From Brevundimonas pondensis (GTDB lineage: Bacteria; Pseudomonadota; Alphaproteobacteria; Caulobacterales; Caulobacteraceae): a DNA stretch of 64,000 nt. Both the position numbers and the translations under genes were made by a program. This document shows positions 56,595 through 64,000 of this stretch, piece after piece. The notes under the pieces are model-generated. The model was not told where the DNA came from and did not search any database. It worked only from the letters and a program-made list of their open reading frames with translations. How positions within the stretch are numbered: position 1 is the first letter of the stretch; each line of letters begins with the position of its first letter. The stretch is taken from NCBI RefSeq assembly GCF_017487345.1, contig NZ_CP062006.1:2486001-2550000 (forward strand). The letters run 5' to 3'.

Positions 56595-57859
56595 AGCGCC
56601 CGCCAACCGATGTCGGTGCGATGGAAACCGCCGGGCCAGTCGATCTTGGCGATGGCTTCATAGGCGCGAGCGCGCGCCTCGGCGATGTCGGCGCCGCGAG
56701 CGCAAACGTTCAGCACGCGACCGCCCGCCGCGACCAGAACCCCGTCCTCGCGTTTCTTCGTTCCCGCGTGGAAGACCTGGACATGGGGGCCGAAGTCCTG
56801 ATCGGCGCCGCGGATGACCGAGCCCTCCAGCGGGCTGTCGGGATAGCCCTTGGCCGCCAGGACCACGGTGATGACCACCCCGTCCTTGAACCGGGGCGTC
56901 GGGGCCTTGGTCAGGTCGCCGCGCGCGCAGGCCAGCAGCAGCGGCACGATGTCGCCGTCAAAGCGCATCATCAGCACCTGACATTCCGGGTCGCCGAAGC
57001 GGGCGTTGAACTCGACCACCTTGGGGCCTTCGTTCGTCGCCATCAGGCCGGCGTAGAGGACGCCGCGATAGGGCGCGCCTTCGGCGGCCATCATGCGGAT
57101 GGTCGGCTGGACCACGCGCTCGTCGGCCTGCTGCACCAGTTCGGGGGTGAAGACCGGCGCCGGGGAATAGGCGCCCATGCCGCCCGTATTGGGCCCCAGG
57201 TCGCCGTCGAAGGCGCGCTTGTGGTCCTGCGCCCCGCCGAACAGGACGGCGCGCTGGCCGTCGCACAGGGCGAACAGCGAGCCCTCCTCGCCGTCCATGA
57301 ACTCCTCGATCACGACGCGCGATCCGGCCGAACCGAAGCGTCCGCCCAGCATCCGCTCGATCTCGGCCTCGGCGTCCGCCTTGTCAGGGCTGATGGCCAC
57401 GCCCTTGCCCGCCGCCAGACCGTCGGCCTTGATGACATAGGGCGCCGAATACTGGTTCAGCGCCGCCTTGGCCTCGGCCACGTCCTCATAGACGCCGTAG
57501 CCCGCCGTCGGGATGCCATGACGTTGCAGGAAGGCCTTGGAGAAGGCCTTGGAGGTTTCCAGCTGCGCCGCCTTGGCCGTCGGGCCGAAGCAGGGGATGC
57601 CCGCCGCGTTCAGACGGTCGGCCAGCCCTTCCGCCAGGGCCGATTCGGGGCCGACCACGACCAGGTCCGCCTTCATCTCGCGCGCCAGGGCGGCCAGGGC
57701 GTCGGCGTCGGTCGCCTTGATCCCCGGCTTCAGCTCGGCGTGTTTCGCCATGCCGGGATTGCCGGGCGCGGCGACAAGCCGCGTGACCAGCGGCGACTGG
57801 GCGATCTTCCAGGCCAGGGCGTGTTCACGCCCTCCGGATCCGACGAGCAGAATGTTCAT
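56582..57859 (-). CDS. purD: Phosphoribosylamine--glycine ligase
   Basis: A 425-residue ATP-grasp enzyme of purine synthesis (GAR synthetase). Blocks: the N-terminal NILLVGSGGREHALAW, the ATP-grasp YVIKADGLAAGKGVAIS near 145, the metal-site VEFNARFGDPECQVLM near 290, and the C-terminal VLAAKGYPD. It ends ALEPR, and its stop sits in a hairpin loop (see 56545-56594). Confidence 0.97.
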   Translation of the reverse strand: MNILLVGSGGREHALAWKIAQSPLVTRLVAAPGNPGMAKHAELKPGIKATDADALAALAREMKADLVVVGPESALAEGLADRLNAAGIPCFGPTAKAAQLETSKAFSKAFLQRHGIPTAGYGVYEDVAEAKAALNQYSAPYVIKADGLAAGKGVAISPDKADAEAEIERMLGGRFGSAGSRVVIEEFMDGEEGSLFALCDGQRAVLFGGAQDHKRAFDGDLGPNTGGMGAYSPAPVFTPELVQQADERVVQPTIRMMAAEGAPYRGVLYAGLMATNEGPKVVEFNARFGDPECQVLMMRFDGDIVPLLLACARGDLTKAPTPRFKDGVVITVVLAAKGYPDSPLEGSVIRGADQDFGPHVQVFHAGTKKREDGVLVAAGGRVLNVCARGADIAEARARAYEAIAKIDWPGGFHRTDIGWRALEPR

Positions 57860-57915
57860 ACGCGCGCAATGACCGCCCCCGCCGTCCGGGTCAAGCGGGG
57901 GAAAGGGTTAGCGGC

Positions 57916-58077
57916 CTACAGAACCGCCGACAGGACGTAGATCACCGCCCCCAGCAGGACGATGGCGAAGAGGATCAGCCACGGACTGACCGAAGGCGCA
58001 TTGCTGCGGCGCGACATCTGCTGCTCACGCGGGGCGCGCTCAGTCGGGTCGGTTCCGGGCGGATCGGCAGGTTCCAT
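57916..58077 (-). CDS. Tiny single-pass membrane protein
   Basis: A 53-residue ORF upstream of purD on the same strand (57 bases before it). A polar N-terminus (MEPADPPGTDPTERAPREQ) is followed by one C-terminal helix (WLILFAIVLLGAVIYVLSAVL), a tail-anchor topology. It is divergent from xseA. The codon use is normal, which supports a real gene. The function is unknown. Confidence 0.62.
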   Translation of the reverse strand: MEPADPPGTDPTERAPREQQMSRRSNAPSVSPWLILFAIVLLGAVIYVLSAVL

Positions 58078-58142
58078 GGTCAAGCTAACGGGTGCGCCCT
58101 CGCCCCGTTCCCGCCTGCGACAAGACGGGCTAAGGTCGGGCC

Positions 58143-59630
58143 ATGATCTCCGACGACGACTATGCTTTTGAAGGCCCTGCCGAGGCGCCGGCCGCCGCGC
58201 GCGACAACAACCCGCCCCTGTCGATCTCGGAGCTCAGCTTCGCGCTGAAGCGGACGCTGGAGGATCGCTTCGGCCACGTTCGTTTGCGCGGCGAAATCTC
58301 CAAGGTGAACCGCCACGCCTCGGGCCACGTCTATCTGACGCTCAAGGACGACAAGGCGGCCATCGACGGCGTGATCTGGAAGGGCGTGGTCAAGGGCCTG
58401 GGCGCCCAGCCGGAAAGCGGGCTGGAAGTCATCGTCACCGGCAAGATCACCTCCTACCCGGCCCGGTCCTCCTATCAGATCGTCATCGAGAGCATGGAGC
58501 CGGCGGGCGCGGGCGCCCTGCTGGCCCAGCTGGAACGCTTGAAGGCGCGCCTGCGCGACGAGGGCCTGTTCGAGCCGGGCCGCAAGAAGCCCCTGCCGAC
58601 CTTCCCCGCGACCATCGGCGTCATCACCAGCCCGACCGGGGCCGTGATCCGCGACATCCTGCACCGCATCGCCGAGCGCTGGCCGTGCCGCGTCATCGTC
58701 TGGCCCGTGGTGGTGCAGGGCGACGCCGCCAGCGGTCAGGTGGCCAACGCCATTCGCGGTTTCGACGCCATGAGGCCGGACGGGCCGATCCCCCGGCCCG
58801 ATCTGCTGATCGTGGCGCGCGGCGGCGGCTCGGTCGAGGACCTGTGGTGCTTCAACGACGAAGCCCTGGCCCGCACCGTGGCCGAGGCCCGCATCCCCAT
58901 CATCTCGGCCGTGGGGCACGAGACCGACACCACCCTGATCGACTTCGTCTCCGACCGCCGCGCCCCAACCCCGACCGGCGCCGCCGAGATCGCCACCCCG
59001 GTCCTGGCCGACCTGCGCTGGGCCCTGACCGATCTGGAGGGCCGTCTGGCGCGGGCCGGTTCACGCCTGCTGGAGGACCGCCGCACCCGCCTGCGCGCCG
59101 CCGCGCGCGGCCTGCCCGCCCGGCCCGAGGACCTGCTGGCCCTGCCGCAGCAACGTCTGGACCATGCCGCCAGCCGTCTAGGCTCAGGCCTGCACCGCAA
59201 CGTCGCCGTGCACGAGCGCCAGCTGGCCGTGGTCGGCGGGCGTCTGTCCAAGGGTCTGCTGGACCGGGCCATCGAACGACGCGGCGACCGTCTGGCGGCC
59301 TATGCCGACCGTTTCTGCCCGGCGATGAAGCGGCGGCTGGATCGCGACGAGACCCGGCTGGCCGCCCTGTCACGGGCCCTGGCCACGCTGGACCCCAAAC
59401 GGCCCAAGCCCGGCTTCGCCCGCATCGAGGATGAGGCCGGCGCCATGATCGCCTCGGCCGCCGCCCTGTCGCCGGGGCAGGCGGTGCGGATCGTCTTCGG
59501 CGACGGGGCCAAGGGCGCGACCATCGACGGCGAGGGGGCGACGCCTCGTTCGGCTCCGATCACGCCGCCCCCGCCCAAGCCGGCGTCGCGCCCGAAGGCG
59601 CCGCCTCCGGGCCAGGGCGACCTGTTCTGA
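58143..59630 (+). CDS. xseA: Exodeoxyribonuclease VII large subunit
   Basis: A 495-residue subunit. An N-terminal OB fold (about 25-120, [25 protein letters not shown] split around 45) precedes the catalytic XseA domain with [15 protein letters not shown] near 158 and [21 protein letters not shown] near 220, followed by [13 protein letters not shown] near 250. A long coiled coil and a Pro-rich tail follow. It degrades single-stranded DNA with XseB, which is not in this window. Confidence 0.96.
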   Translation: MISDDDYAFEGPAEAPAAARDNNPPLSISELSFALKRTLEDRFGHVRLRGEISKVNRHASGHVYLTLKDDKAAIDGVIWKGVVKGLGAQPESGLEVIVTGKITSYPARSSYQIVIESMEPAGAGALLAQLERLKARLRDEGLFEPGRKKPLPTFPATIGVITSPTGAVIRDILHRIAERWPCRVIVWPVVVQGDAASGQVANAIRGFDAMRPDGPIPRPDLLIVARGGGSVEDLWCFNDEALARTVAEARIPIISAVGHETDTTLIDFVSDRRAPTPTGAAEIATPVLADLRWALTDLEGRLARAGSRLLEDRRTRLRAAARGLPARPEDLLALPQQRLDHAASRLGSGLHRNVAVHERQLAVVGGRLSKGLLDRAIERRGDRLAAYADRFCPAMKRRLDRDETRLAALSRALATLDPKRPKPGFARIEDEAGAMIASAAALSPGQAVRIVFGDGAKGATIDGEGATPRSAPITPPPPKPASRPKAPPPGQGDLF

Positions 59631-59639
59631 CTCTTCCCG

Positions 59640-59665
59640 CTCATCCCCGTGGAGGCGGGGATGAG
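59640..59665. terminator. Inverted repeat between xseA and the P1 peptidase
   Basis: A 10-bp stem (CTCATCCCCG with CGGGGATGAG) has a 6-base loop. It lies between convergent genes and lacks a T run, so it may be a weak or rho-assisted transcription end. Confidence 0.5.
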
Positions 59666-59679
59666 TAGGTAGAGGAAAC

Positions 59680-60852
59680 CTAGCGTCCCGCCGCCAACAG
59701 CCCCTTCACCGCCTCGACGTCCAGGGCCTCGACCGTCACCGTCTGGCCGCCGATGATCGAGGTCGTGGTCTCGGCCTTGAGCAGGGAGTTGAGGATGGCC
59801 TCCTCGGTCGCTTCCACCACGGCGACGAACAGGGGCGACATCCGGTCATTGGGCCAATCGGCCACTGTCGCCTGACCCGCCCGCCGTTCCGGCGTCCGCC
59901 GCACACCCTCATGGGTGGAGAAGGCGATGGCGTAGTCGCCCGACCCGTTGGAGAAGGCCGCCCCCGTCCGCGCCAGACCGGCGAAGGCGCGGTCGGCCAG
60001 CCGCTCCAGATTGCGATCCGATAGGGGCGCATCGGTCGCCACCACGATCATGATCGAGCCGTCGGCGCGCTCGGCCTCGATCTCCTGACGCAGGTAGTAG
60101 CGGCCCAGGGGCACCCCGATCGGCGTGCCGTCCATGCTCAGCACCCCGCCGAAGTTCGACTGCACCAGCACGCCCACGGTGAAACCGCCGAGGCTGGCGG
60201 GCAGCTTGCGCGAACTGGTGCCGATGCCGCCCTTGAAGCCGAAGGCGATGGTGCCGGTTCCGGCGCCGACCGCGCCCTGCTCGACCGGGCCCGGCGTCGC
60301 CGTCTCGATGGCTCGCACCACGTCGGCGGCGGTGACGACGCGCGCGCGGATGTCGTTCAGCCCGCCGTCGTTCGTCTCGCCCACCACGGCGTTGACCGAG
60401 CGGATGTCCTCGTGCCCCGGTTGCTTCAGTGTCCAGTCGAGGATTCCGTCGATCCCTCGCGCTGTCGACAGGGTATTGGTCAGGACGACGGGCGTCTCGA
60501 TCTCACCCAGCTCCTGCACCTGAGTAGCCCCGGCCAGCTTGCCGAAGCCGTTGGCCACCGACAGCCCCGCCGGAACCTTGTCGCGGAACAGGTCGCCGCC
60601 GTGCGGCAGGATCGCCGTCACCCCGGTGCGGACGCTGTCGCCCGACCGCAGCGTCACCTGCCCCACACGCACCCCCGCCACGTCGGTGATGGCGTTCAGC
60701 GGCCCCGGCGACAGGACGCCGGGCGCCCGACCCAGGTCGCGGATCGTCGGCCGGGCCTGATCCGGTTCAGCCGCGACCGGCCCCGTCGCCAGACTGGCGG
60801 CCAGGATCCCCGACAGGGCCAGGGCGGTCGGCAGGGAGTGTCGGCGGGGCAT
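59680..60852 (-). CDS. P1 family peptidase (DmpA/S58), secreted
   Basis: A 390-residue Ntn-type aminopeptidase with a signal (ALALSGILAASLATGPVAA after MPRRHSLPT). The family opening TIRDLGRAPGVLSPGPLNAITDVAGVRVGQ split near residue 40 is clear. The self-cleavage region GIGTSSRKLP near 230 gives the nucleophile Ser. DmpA-type enzymes release N-terminal D- or L-residues or beta-peptides. It is convergent with xseA. Confidence 0.9.
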   Translation of the reverse strand: MPRRHSLPTALALSGILAASLATGPVAAEPDQARPTIRDLGRAPGVLSPGPLNAITDVAGVRVGQVTLRSGDSVRTGVTAILPHGGDLFRDKVPAGLSVANGFGKLAGATQVQELGEIETPVVLTNTLSTARGIDGILDWTLKQPGHEDIRSVNAVVGETNDGGLNDIRARVVTAADVVRAIETATPGPVEQGAVGAGTGTIAFGFKGGIGTSSRKLPASLGGFTVGVLVQSNFGGVLSMDGTPIGVPLGRYYLRQEIEAERADGSIMIVVATDAPLSDRNLERLADRAFAGLARTGAAFSNGSGDYAIAFSTHEGVRRTPERRAGQATVADWPNDRMSPLFVAVVEATEEAILNSLLKAETTTSIIGGQTVTVEALDVEAVKGLLAAGR

Positions 60853-60935
60853 CGGCGTCTCCGTTCGTCCGCTTCTTTCAGATGACAGCGATTCGCCCCT
60901 CGTCTCGCGTCGCGAGCCATGCCAATCATTTGGTC

Positions 60936-61148
60936 ATGACGACGCCTGCTTCGCCTCCCGTTTCGCCCTCGCCCGCCACCCTGCATTACGGCGACGGCGA
61001 GTTCGCTGTCCTGCGCCCGGGCGCCTATGTGACCTGCGCGGTCAGCGGCGTGCCCATTCCGCTGGCGGCCCTGCGCTACTGGTCAGTGGAACGGCAAGAG
61101 GCCTACGCCAGCCCTCTGGAGTTCATGGCCGCCGCCCGCGACGCCTGA
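60936..61148 (+). CDS. DUF2093 domain-containing protein
   Basis: A 70-residue protein from the ATG at 60936. The DUF2093 signature is clear: LHYGDGEFAVLRPGAYVTCAVSG (about 17-39) followed by LRYWSVERQEAYASPLE. A single Cys lies in the core. The function is unknown. It is divergent from the P1 peptidase and precedes the response regulator. Confidence 0.88.
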   Translation: MTTPASPPVSPSPATLHYGDGEFAVLRPGAYVTCAVSGVPIPLAALRYWSVERQEAYASPLEFMAAARDA

Positions 61149-61206
61149 ACCCGACAACCCCTATCCCTCATGGCGGCCTGTCGGCTGCCAGATCGTGTCA
61201 TTTCCC

Positions 61207-61704
61207 ATGTCCGCCCTGAACTCGCTCGACATCCTCCTCGCCGACGACAATCCGAACATGCGGGCCATCGTATCGGCCATGCTCAAGTCCATCGGCGTGG
61301 GCCGTGTGCGCGAGGTCGAGGACGGTTCAGCCGCCCTGGAGGCGTTGAGGGTTCGCCCCGCCGACCTGGCCATCGTGGATTTCCGCATGCTGCCGGTGAA
61401 CGGCGTGACCTTCACCCAGATGATCCGCAAGGCGGAGGACAGCCCCAACCCCTACCTGCCCATCATCATGATGACCGGCCATTCCGAGAAGCGGCACGTG
61501 ACCGAGGCGCGCGACGCCGGCGTGACCGAGTTCGTCACCAAGCCGGTGAACGCCCCGGCGCTTCTGGCTCGCATAGAGGCGGTGATCATGCGTCCCCGCG
61601 CCTTCATCCGGGGCGGCGACTATTTCGGCCCGGATCGACGTCGCACGCAGCGCGAACACTACGCCGGCCCGTTCCGACGCGCCGACGACGCCGTGATCGA
61701 CTAG
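61207..61704 (+). CDS. Single-domain response regulator
   Basis: A 165-residue receiver from the ATG at 61207. The acidic pair ADDN is at residues 12-15, phospho-acceptor Asp58 is in LAIVDFRML and the Lys is in FVTKPVNAP near 107. The C-terminal 30 residues form a basic tail (RGGDYFGPDRRRTQREHYAG) seen in some Caulobacterales chemotaxis- or motility-related CheY-like proteins. No output domain is present. Confidence 0.9.
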   Translation: MSALNSLDILLADDNPNMRAIVSAMLKSIGVGRVREVEDGSAALEALRVRPADLAIVDFRMLPVNGVTFTQMIRKAEDSPNPYLPIIMMTGHSEKRHVTEARDAGVTEFVTKPVNAPALLARIEAVIMRPRAFIRGGDYFGPDRRRTQREHYAGPFRRADDAVID

Positions 61705-61706
61705 CC

Positions 61707-62633
61707 CTAGGAAGCCTTCAGCGCCTCATAGACCTTGGGCGGCCAGCGCTTGTGGACCCAGAACCAGTCCACCGGATGCTCGCGCACCCGTTCCTCGACG
61801 AAGCGGTTGACCGCCTGGACGCCCGCCACGACGTCGGCCGCCTTGTCGCCGGTATCCGGTACGGTGATCGGTTCATGCGCGGTGACGCGGAAACGCACGC
61901 CGGGCAGGCGCACCACTGACAGCGGCTGGATCACCGTGCCGAACTTCAGCGCCAGCCTTGCCGCGCCCGGCGAGGCGTTGACCGGCTGGTCGAAGAACTC
62001 GACCTCGGGGCCCTGGCTGTATTTCTGATCGACCAGCAGGGCGATGGACTCGCCGCGCTTCATCCCCGCCATCAGCTCACGCGTGCCGTCGCCCTTGGGG
62101 GCGAACAGCTTGATGCCGTAACGCTCGCGGCTCTGGCGGATCAGGGCGTCGACATAGGGGTTGTTGGCCGCGCGATAGGTGACCTGGCACGGCACGCCCG
62201 CCGCCATGATGACCGCCGCCATGACCTCGAAATTGGCCAGATGGCCCGAGATCAGGACCACCGGCTTGCCGCTGTCGCGCACGGCGTGCAGCCGCTCCAG
62301 CCCCACGATGTCGATGCGTCCGCTCTCCGGCGTCAGGCGATCCATGACCGCCAGTTCGGCGAAGGTGCGACCGGTCTGCTCCCACTGGTCAACGGCCAGC
62401 CGCTCGCGCACGGCGGGGTCCATGTCGGGGAAGGCGATGCGCAGGTTGCGCGTCACTGTCTTGTGCGTGCCGGTCAGCGGCCCGAGCCAGCGCAGCAGCT
62501 TGCCGCCGAAACCGGAGGCCCCCTCGACGCCCAGCGCGCGCAGGAAGGCGAACAGGACCTTGAAAGCCACGGCTTCCAGCCGCCAGTTCAGGTCCTGCAG
62601 GAAGGAGACCTTGTTTTCACGCTCACCAGGCAA
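61707..62633 (-). CDS. Lysophospholipid/lipid A acyltransferase (LpxL/HtrB type)
   Basis: A 308-residue membrane-associated acyltransferase. The HX4E catalytic motif HLANFE lies near residue 135, with [27 protein letters not shown] near 185. It adds secondary acyl chains to lipid A. The start at 62633 overlaps the preceding SDR gene by 11 bases. Confidence 0.9.
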   Translation of the reverse strand: MPGERENKVSFLQDLNWRLEAVAFKVLFAFLRALGVEGASGFGGKLLRWLGPLTGTHKTVTRNLRIAFPDMDPAVRERLAVDQWEQTGRTFAELAVMDRLTPESGRIDIVGLERLHAVRDSGKPVVLISGHLANFEVMAAVIMAAGVPCQVTYRAANNPYVDALIRQSRERYGIKLFAPKGDGTRELMAGMKRGESIALLVDQKYSQGPEVEFFDQPVNASPGAARLALKFGTVIQPLSVVRLPGVRFRVTAHEPITVPDTGDKAADVVAGVQAVNRFVEERVREHPVDWFWVHKRWPPKVYEALKAS

Positions 62634-63393
62634 TCGTCAGTCCGCCGTCCACAACCAGGGTCTGTCCGGTCACATAGGCCGAGGCAGGGCTGCACAGATA
62701 GACCGCCGTGCCCGCGATTTCATCAGGCTGGCCGATCCTTTTCAGAGGGGCGGGCTCGGTCACCGTCTTCAGCAGTTCCGGGTTCTCCCACAGGTATTTG
62801 GCGAAATCGGTCTGGACCAGGCCTGGGGCGATGCAGTTCACTCGCACGTTCGACGGCCCGTATTCCACCGCCAGATTGCGCGCCAGCTGCATGTCGGCGG
62901 CCTTGGAGATGTTGTAGGCGCCGATCAGGGCGTTCCCGCGCAAGCCCCCGATGGAGGAGATGATCAGGATCGCGCCATCCTTCCGCTCCAGCATCTGCGG
63001 CGCGATCATCTGGATCAGCCAGTGGTTGGAGATGACGTTGTTCTGAAGGATCTTCTCGAACTGGTCGTCGGCGATGCCCGCCATCGGCCCGGCGTAGGGG
63101 TTGGTCGCAGCGTTGCAGACCAGGATGTCGATCTGGCCGAAGGCGCTGTTGGTTTCGTCCACCAGCCGCTGCAGGTCTTCTTTCGAGGCGATGTTGGCGG
63201 GGATGGCGATGGCGCGGCCAACGCCATGTCTGTCATTGATGGCGGCCGCGACGTCCTCGCACGGCCCGGCCTTGCGCGAGGAGATGACGACGCGGGCGCC
63301 GTGCTCGGCCAGACGTTCGGCGATGGCCTTGCCGATGCCCTTCGAGGAGCCGGTGATGATGGCGACCTTGCCGCTCAGATCGAACAATTCCAT
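62623..63393 (-). CDS. SDR family oxidoreductase
   Basis: A 256-residue short-chain dehydrogenase. The cofactor site [14 protein letters not shown] is near residue 14, NNV-like NAATNPYA near 90, the catalytic Ser is in IISSIGG near 143 and the YxxxK motif is in AYNISKA near 158. The C-terminal end [14 protein letters not shown] is typical. The closest function is a 3-oxoacyl-ACP reductase-like or related dehydrogenase. The substrate is unknown. Overlap with the LpxL-type gene suggests co-expression. Confidence 0.92.
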   Translation of the reverse strand: MELFDLSGKVAIITGSSKGIGKAIAERLAEHGARVVISSRKAGPCEDVAAAINDRHGVGRAIAIPANIASKEDLQRLVDETNSAFGQIDILVCNAATNPYAGPMAGIADDQFEKILQNNVISNHWLIQMIAPQMLERKDGAILIISSIGGLRGNALIGAYNISKAADMQLARNLAVEYGPSNVRVNCIAPGLVQTDFAKYLWENPELLKTVTEPAPLKRIGQPDEIAGTAVYLCSPASAYVTGQTLVVDGGLTIAW

Positions 63394-63504
63394 GCGTTAA
63401 CCTCCCTTGGGGCCGGATTTCTGTGTCCCAACCCTAGCCGTTATCTCTAGTTAGACCGATACTCGGCCGATTCCATAAGGGAAAGGCGGCTCGACACCGG
63501 CCCC

Positions 63505-64000
63505 ATGCGCAAGATCACCGGCGGTTTTCTGTTCTTCGGCTACCTGTTCATCGCCCTGACCATCGGGGCGGCGATCTGGCGCGCCGGTCTGGGCGCGGGC
63601 CCGGGCGCGGCCGGGGTGCTGGGCGCACTGGGGGTTCTGGTCGGGCTGCACGCCGTGATCGCCGGCATCCTGGACCGCCGCGCCCTGCGCAAGGAGATCG
63701 CCAAGGTCCGCGAGGCGCACCGCCTGCTGGCCGACGCCATGGAGTCGACGCAAGGCGCCCTGACCGAGCTGGCCGAAGCCATCGAGAGCGGCGCCCTGTC
63801 CAGGACCGAGGCCCTGACCGGCGAAGTGCGGATGCTGGAGGGCCTGGTCCAGCAGATGAGCGACTCGATCGACGAGCGTCTGGCCTCCTCGCCCATCACC
63901 GCCGACACCTATGAGGGCCGTCGTCAGGTCCAGTCGAACACCCTGCTGAAGACCGTCCACGACGCCCTGACTGAAAACCGCATCGACCTCTATCTGCAGC
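63505..64000 (+). CDS. tipF: TipF-like EAL domain protein, N-terminal part
   Basis: Open to the right edge (165 codons seen). Two N-terminal helices (FLFFGYLFIALTIGAAIW and AAGVLGALGVLVGLHAVIAGI) are followed by a long charged coiled coil (about 60-145). The last visible residues, ALTENRIDLYLQ, match the start of an EAL domain. This order, two helices, coiled coil, EAL, is that of TipF, the c-di-GMP-binding factor that places the flagellum at the new pole in Caulobacter. The EAL active site is outside the window. Confidence 0.75.
   Translation, partial: MRKITGGFLFFGYLFIALTIGAAIWRAGLGAGPGAAGVLGALGVLVGLHAVIAGILDRRALRKEIAKVREAHRLLADAMESTQGALTELAEAIESGALSRTEALTGEVRMLEGLVQQMSDSIDERLASSPITADTYEGRRQVQSNTLLKTVHDALTENRIDLYLQ

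Overview
The window is about 64 kb of GC-rich (near 70%), densely coded chromosome from an alphaproteobacterium of the order Caulobacterales, most likely Brevundimonas or a close relative. The reasons are a GapR gene close to a TacA-like sigma-54 activator, the start of a TipF-like EAL protein at the right edge, a CtpA-like phosphatase beside lipid A genes, TTGACG-type promoters, and codon use dominated by G or C in third position. I see no insertion sequence, prophage, integrase, CRISPR array or rRNA. This is core chromosome with small lineage-specific inserts.

Layout. 1-4 kb: the end of a hybrid histidine kinase, then isocitrate lyase (aceA) with a small downstream gene, divergent from an XRE/short-chain fatty acid regulator across a pair of palindromic boxes. 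4-12.8 kb: a REP-like element, a universal stress protein with a perfect FNR/FixK-type box, a secreted HExxH protein, a WYL regulator, an HdeD-like protein, an amidohydrolase and several small or hypothetical proteins. 12.8-17 kb: the proton-translocating transhydrogenase operon (pntA1, pntA2, two uncharacterised envelope genes, pntB), then a small aa3-oxidase subunit IV. 17-24.3 kb: a second tandem Usp, oligoendopeptidase F, DUF1203, DUF4153, the TacA-like regulator and DUF805.

24.3-30.8 kb: a CTG-start repeat protein beside gapR, type B L36 with a clear promoter, a tRNA-Cys-like gene with odd geometry, an MltB-type transglycosylase, cysS, folE and exbD. 30.8-43.7 kb: mostly enzymes, including gamma-glutamyltransferase, a Tiki/ChaN-like protein, an alpha/beta hydrolase, an aldo-keto reductase, UbiD, an M14 peptidase, a MAPEG protein, PmbA and CysQ. 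43.7-49.3 kb: an envelope block with a CtpA-like phosphatase divergent from MsbA-like ABC exporter, DUF374 acyltransferase, waaA and lpxK.

49.4-53.9 kb: a signalling operon of response regulator, LysM-FecR secreted protein and CHASE2 histidine kinase. 54-64 kb: a lipoprotein, a secreted amidohydrolase, an L,D-transpeptidase-like lipoprotein, purD, a tiny membrane protein, xseA, a P1 peptidase, DUF2093, a single-domain response regulator, an LpxL-type acyltransferase, an SDR and the start of the TipF-like gene.

The themes that link genes are envelope and lipid A biogenesis, cell-cycle/polarity control (GapR, TacA-like, TipF-like), carbon and redox metabolism (glyoxylate shunt, transhydrogenase), and two-component signalling. 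The signals most worth following are the tRNA-Cys-like gene near cysS, the CTG-start repeat ORF, the twin aceA/regulator boxes, the FixK-type box, and the two unknown genes inside the pnt operon.
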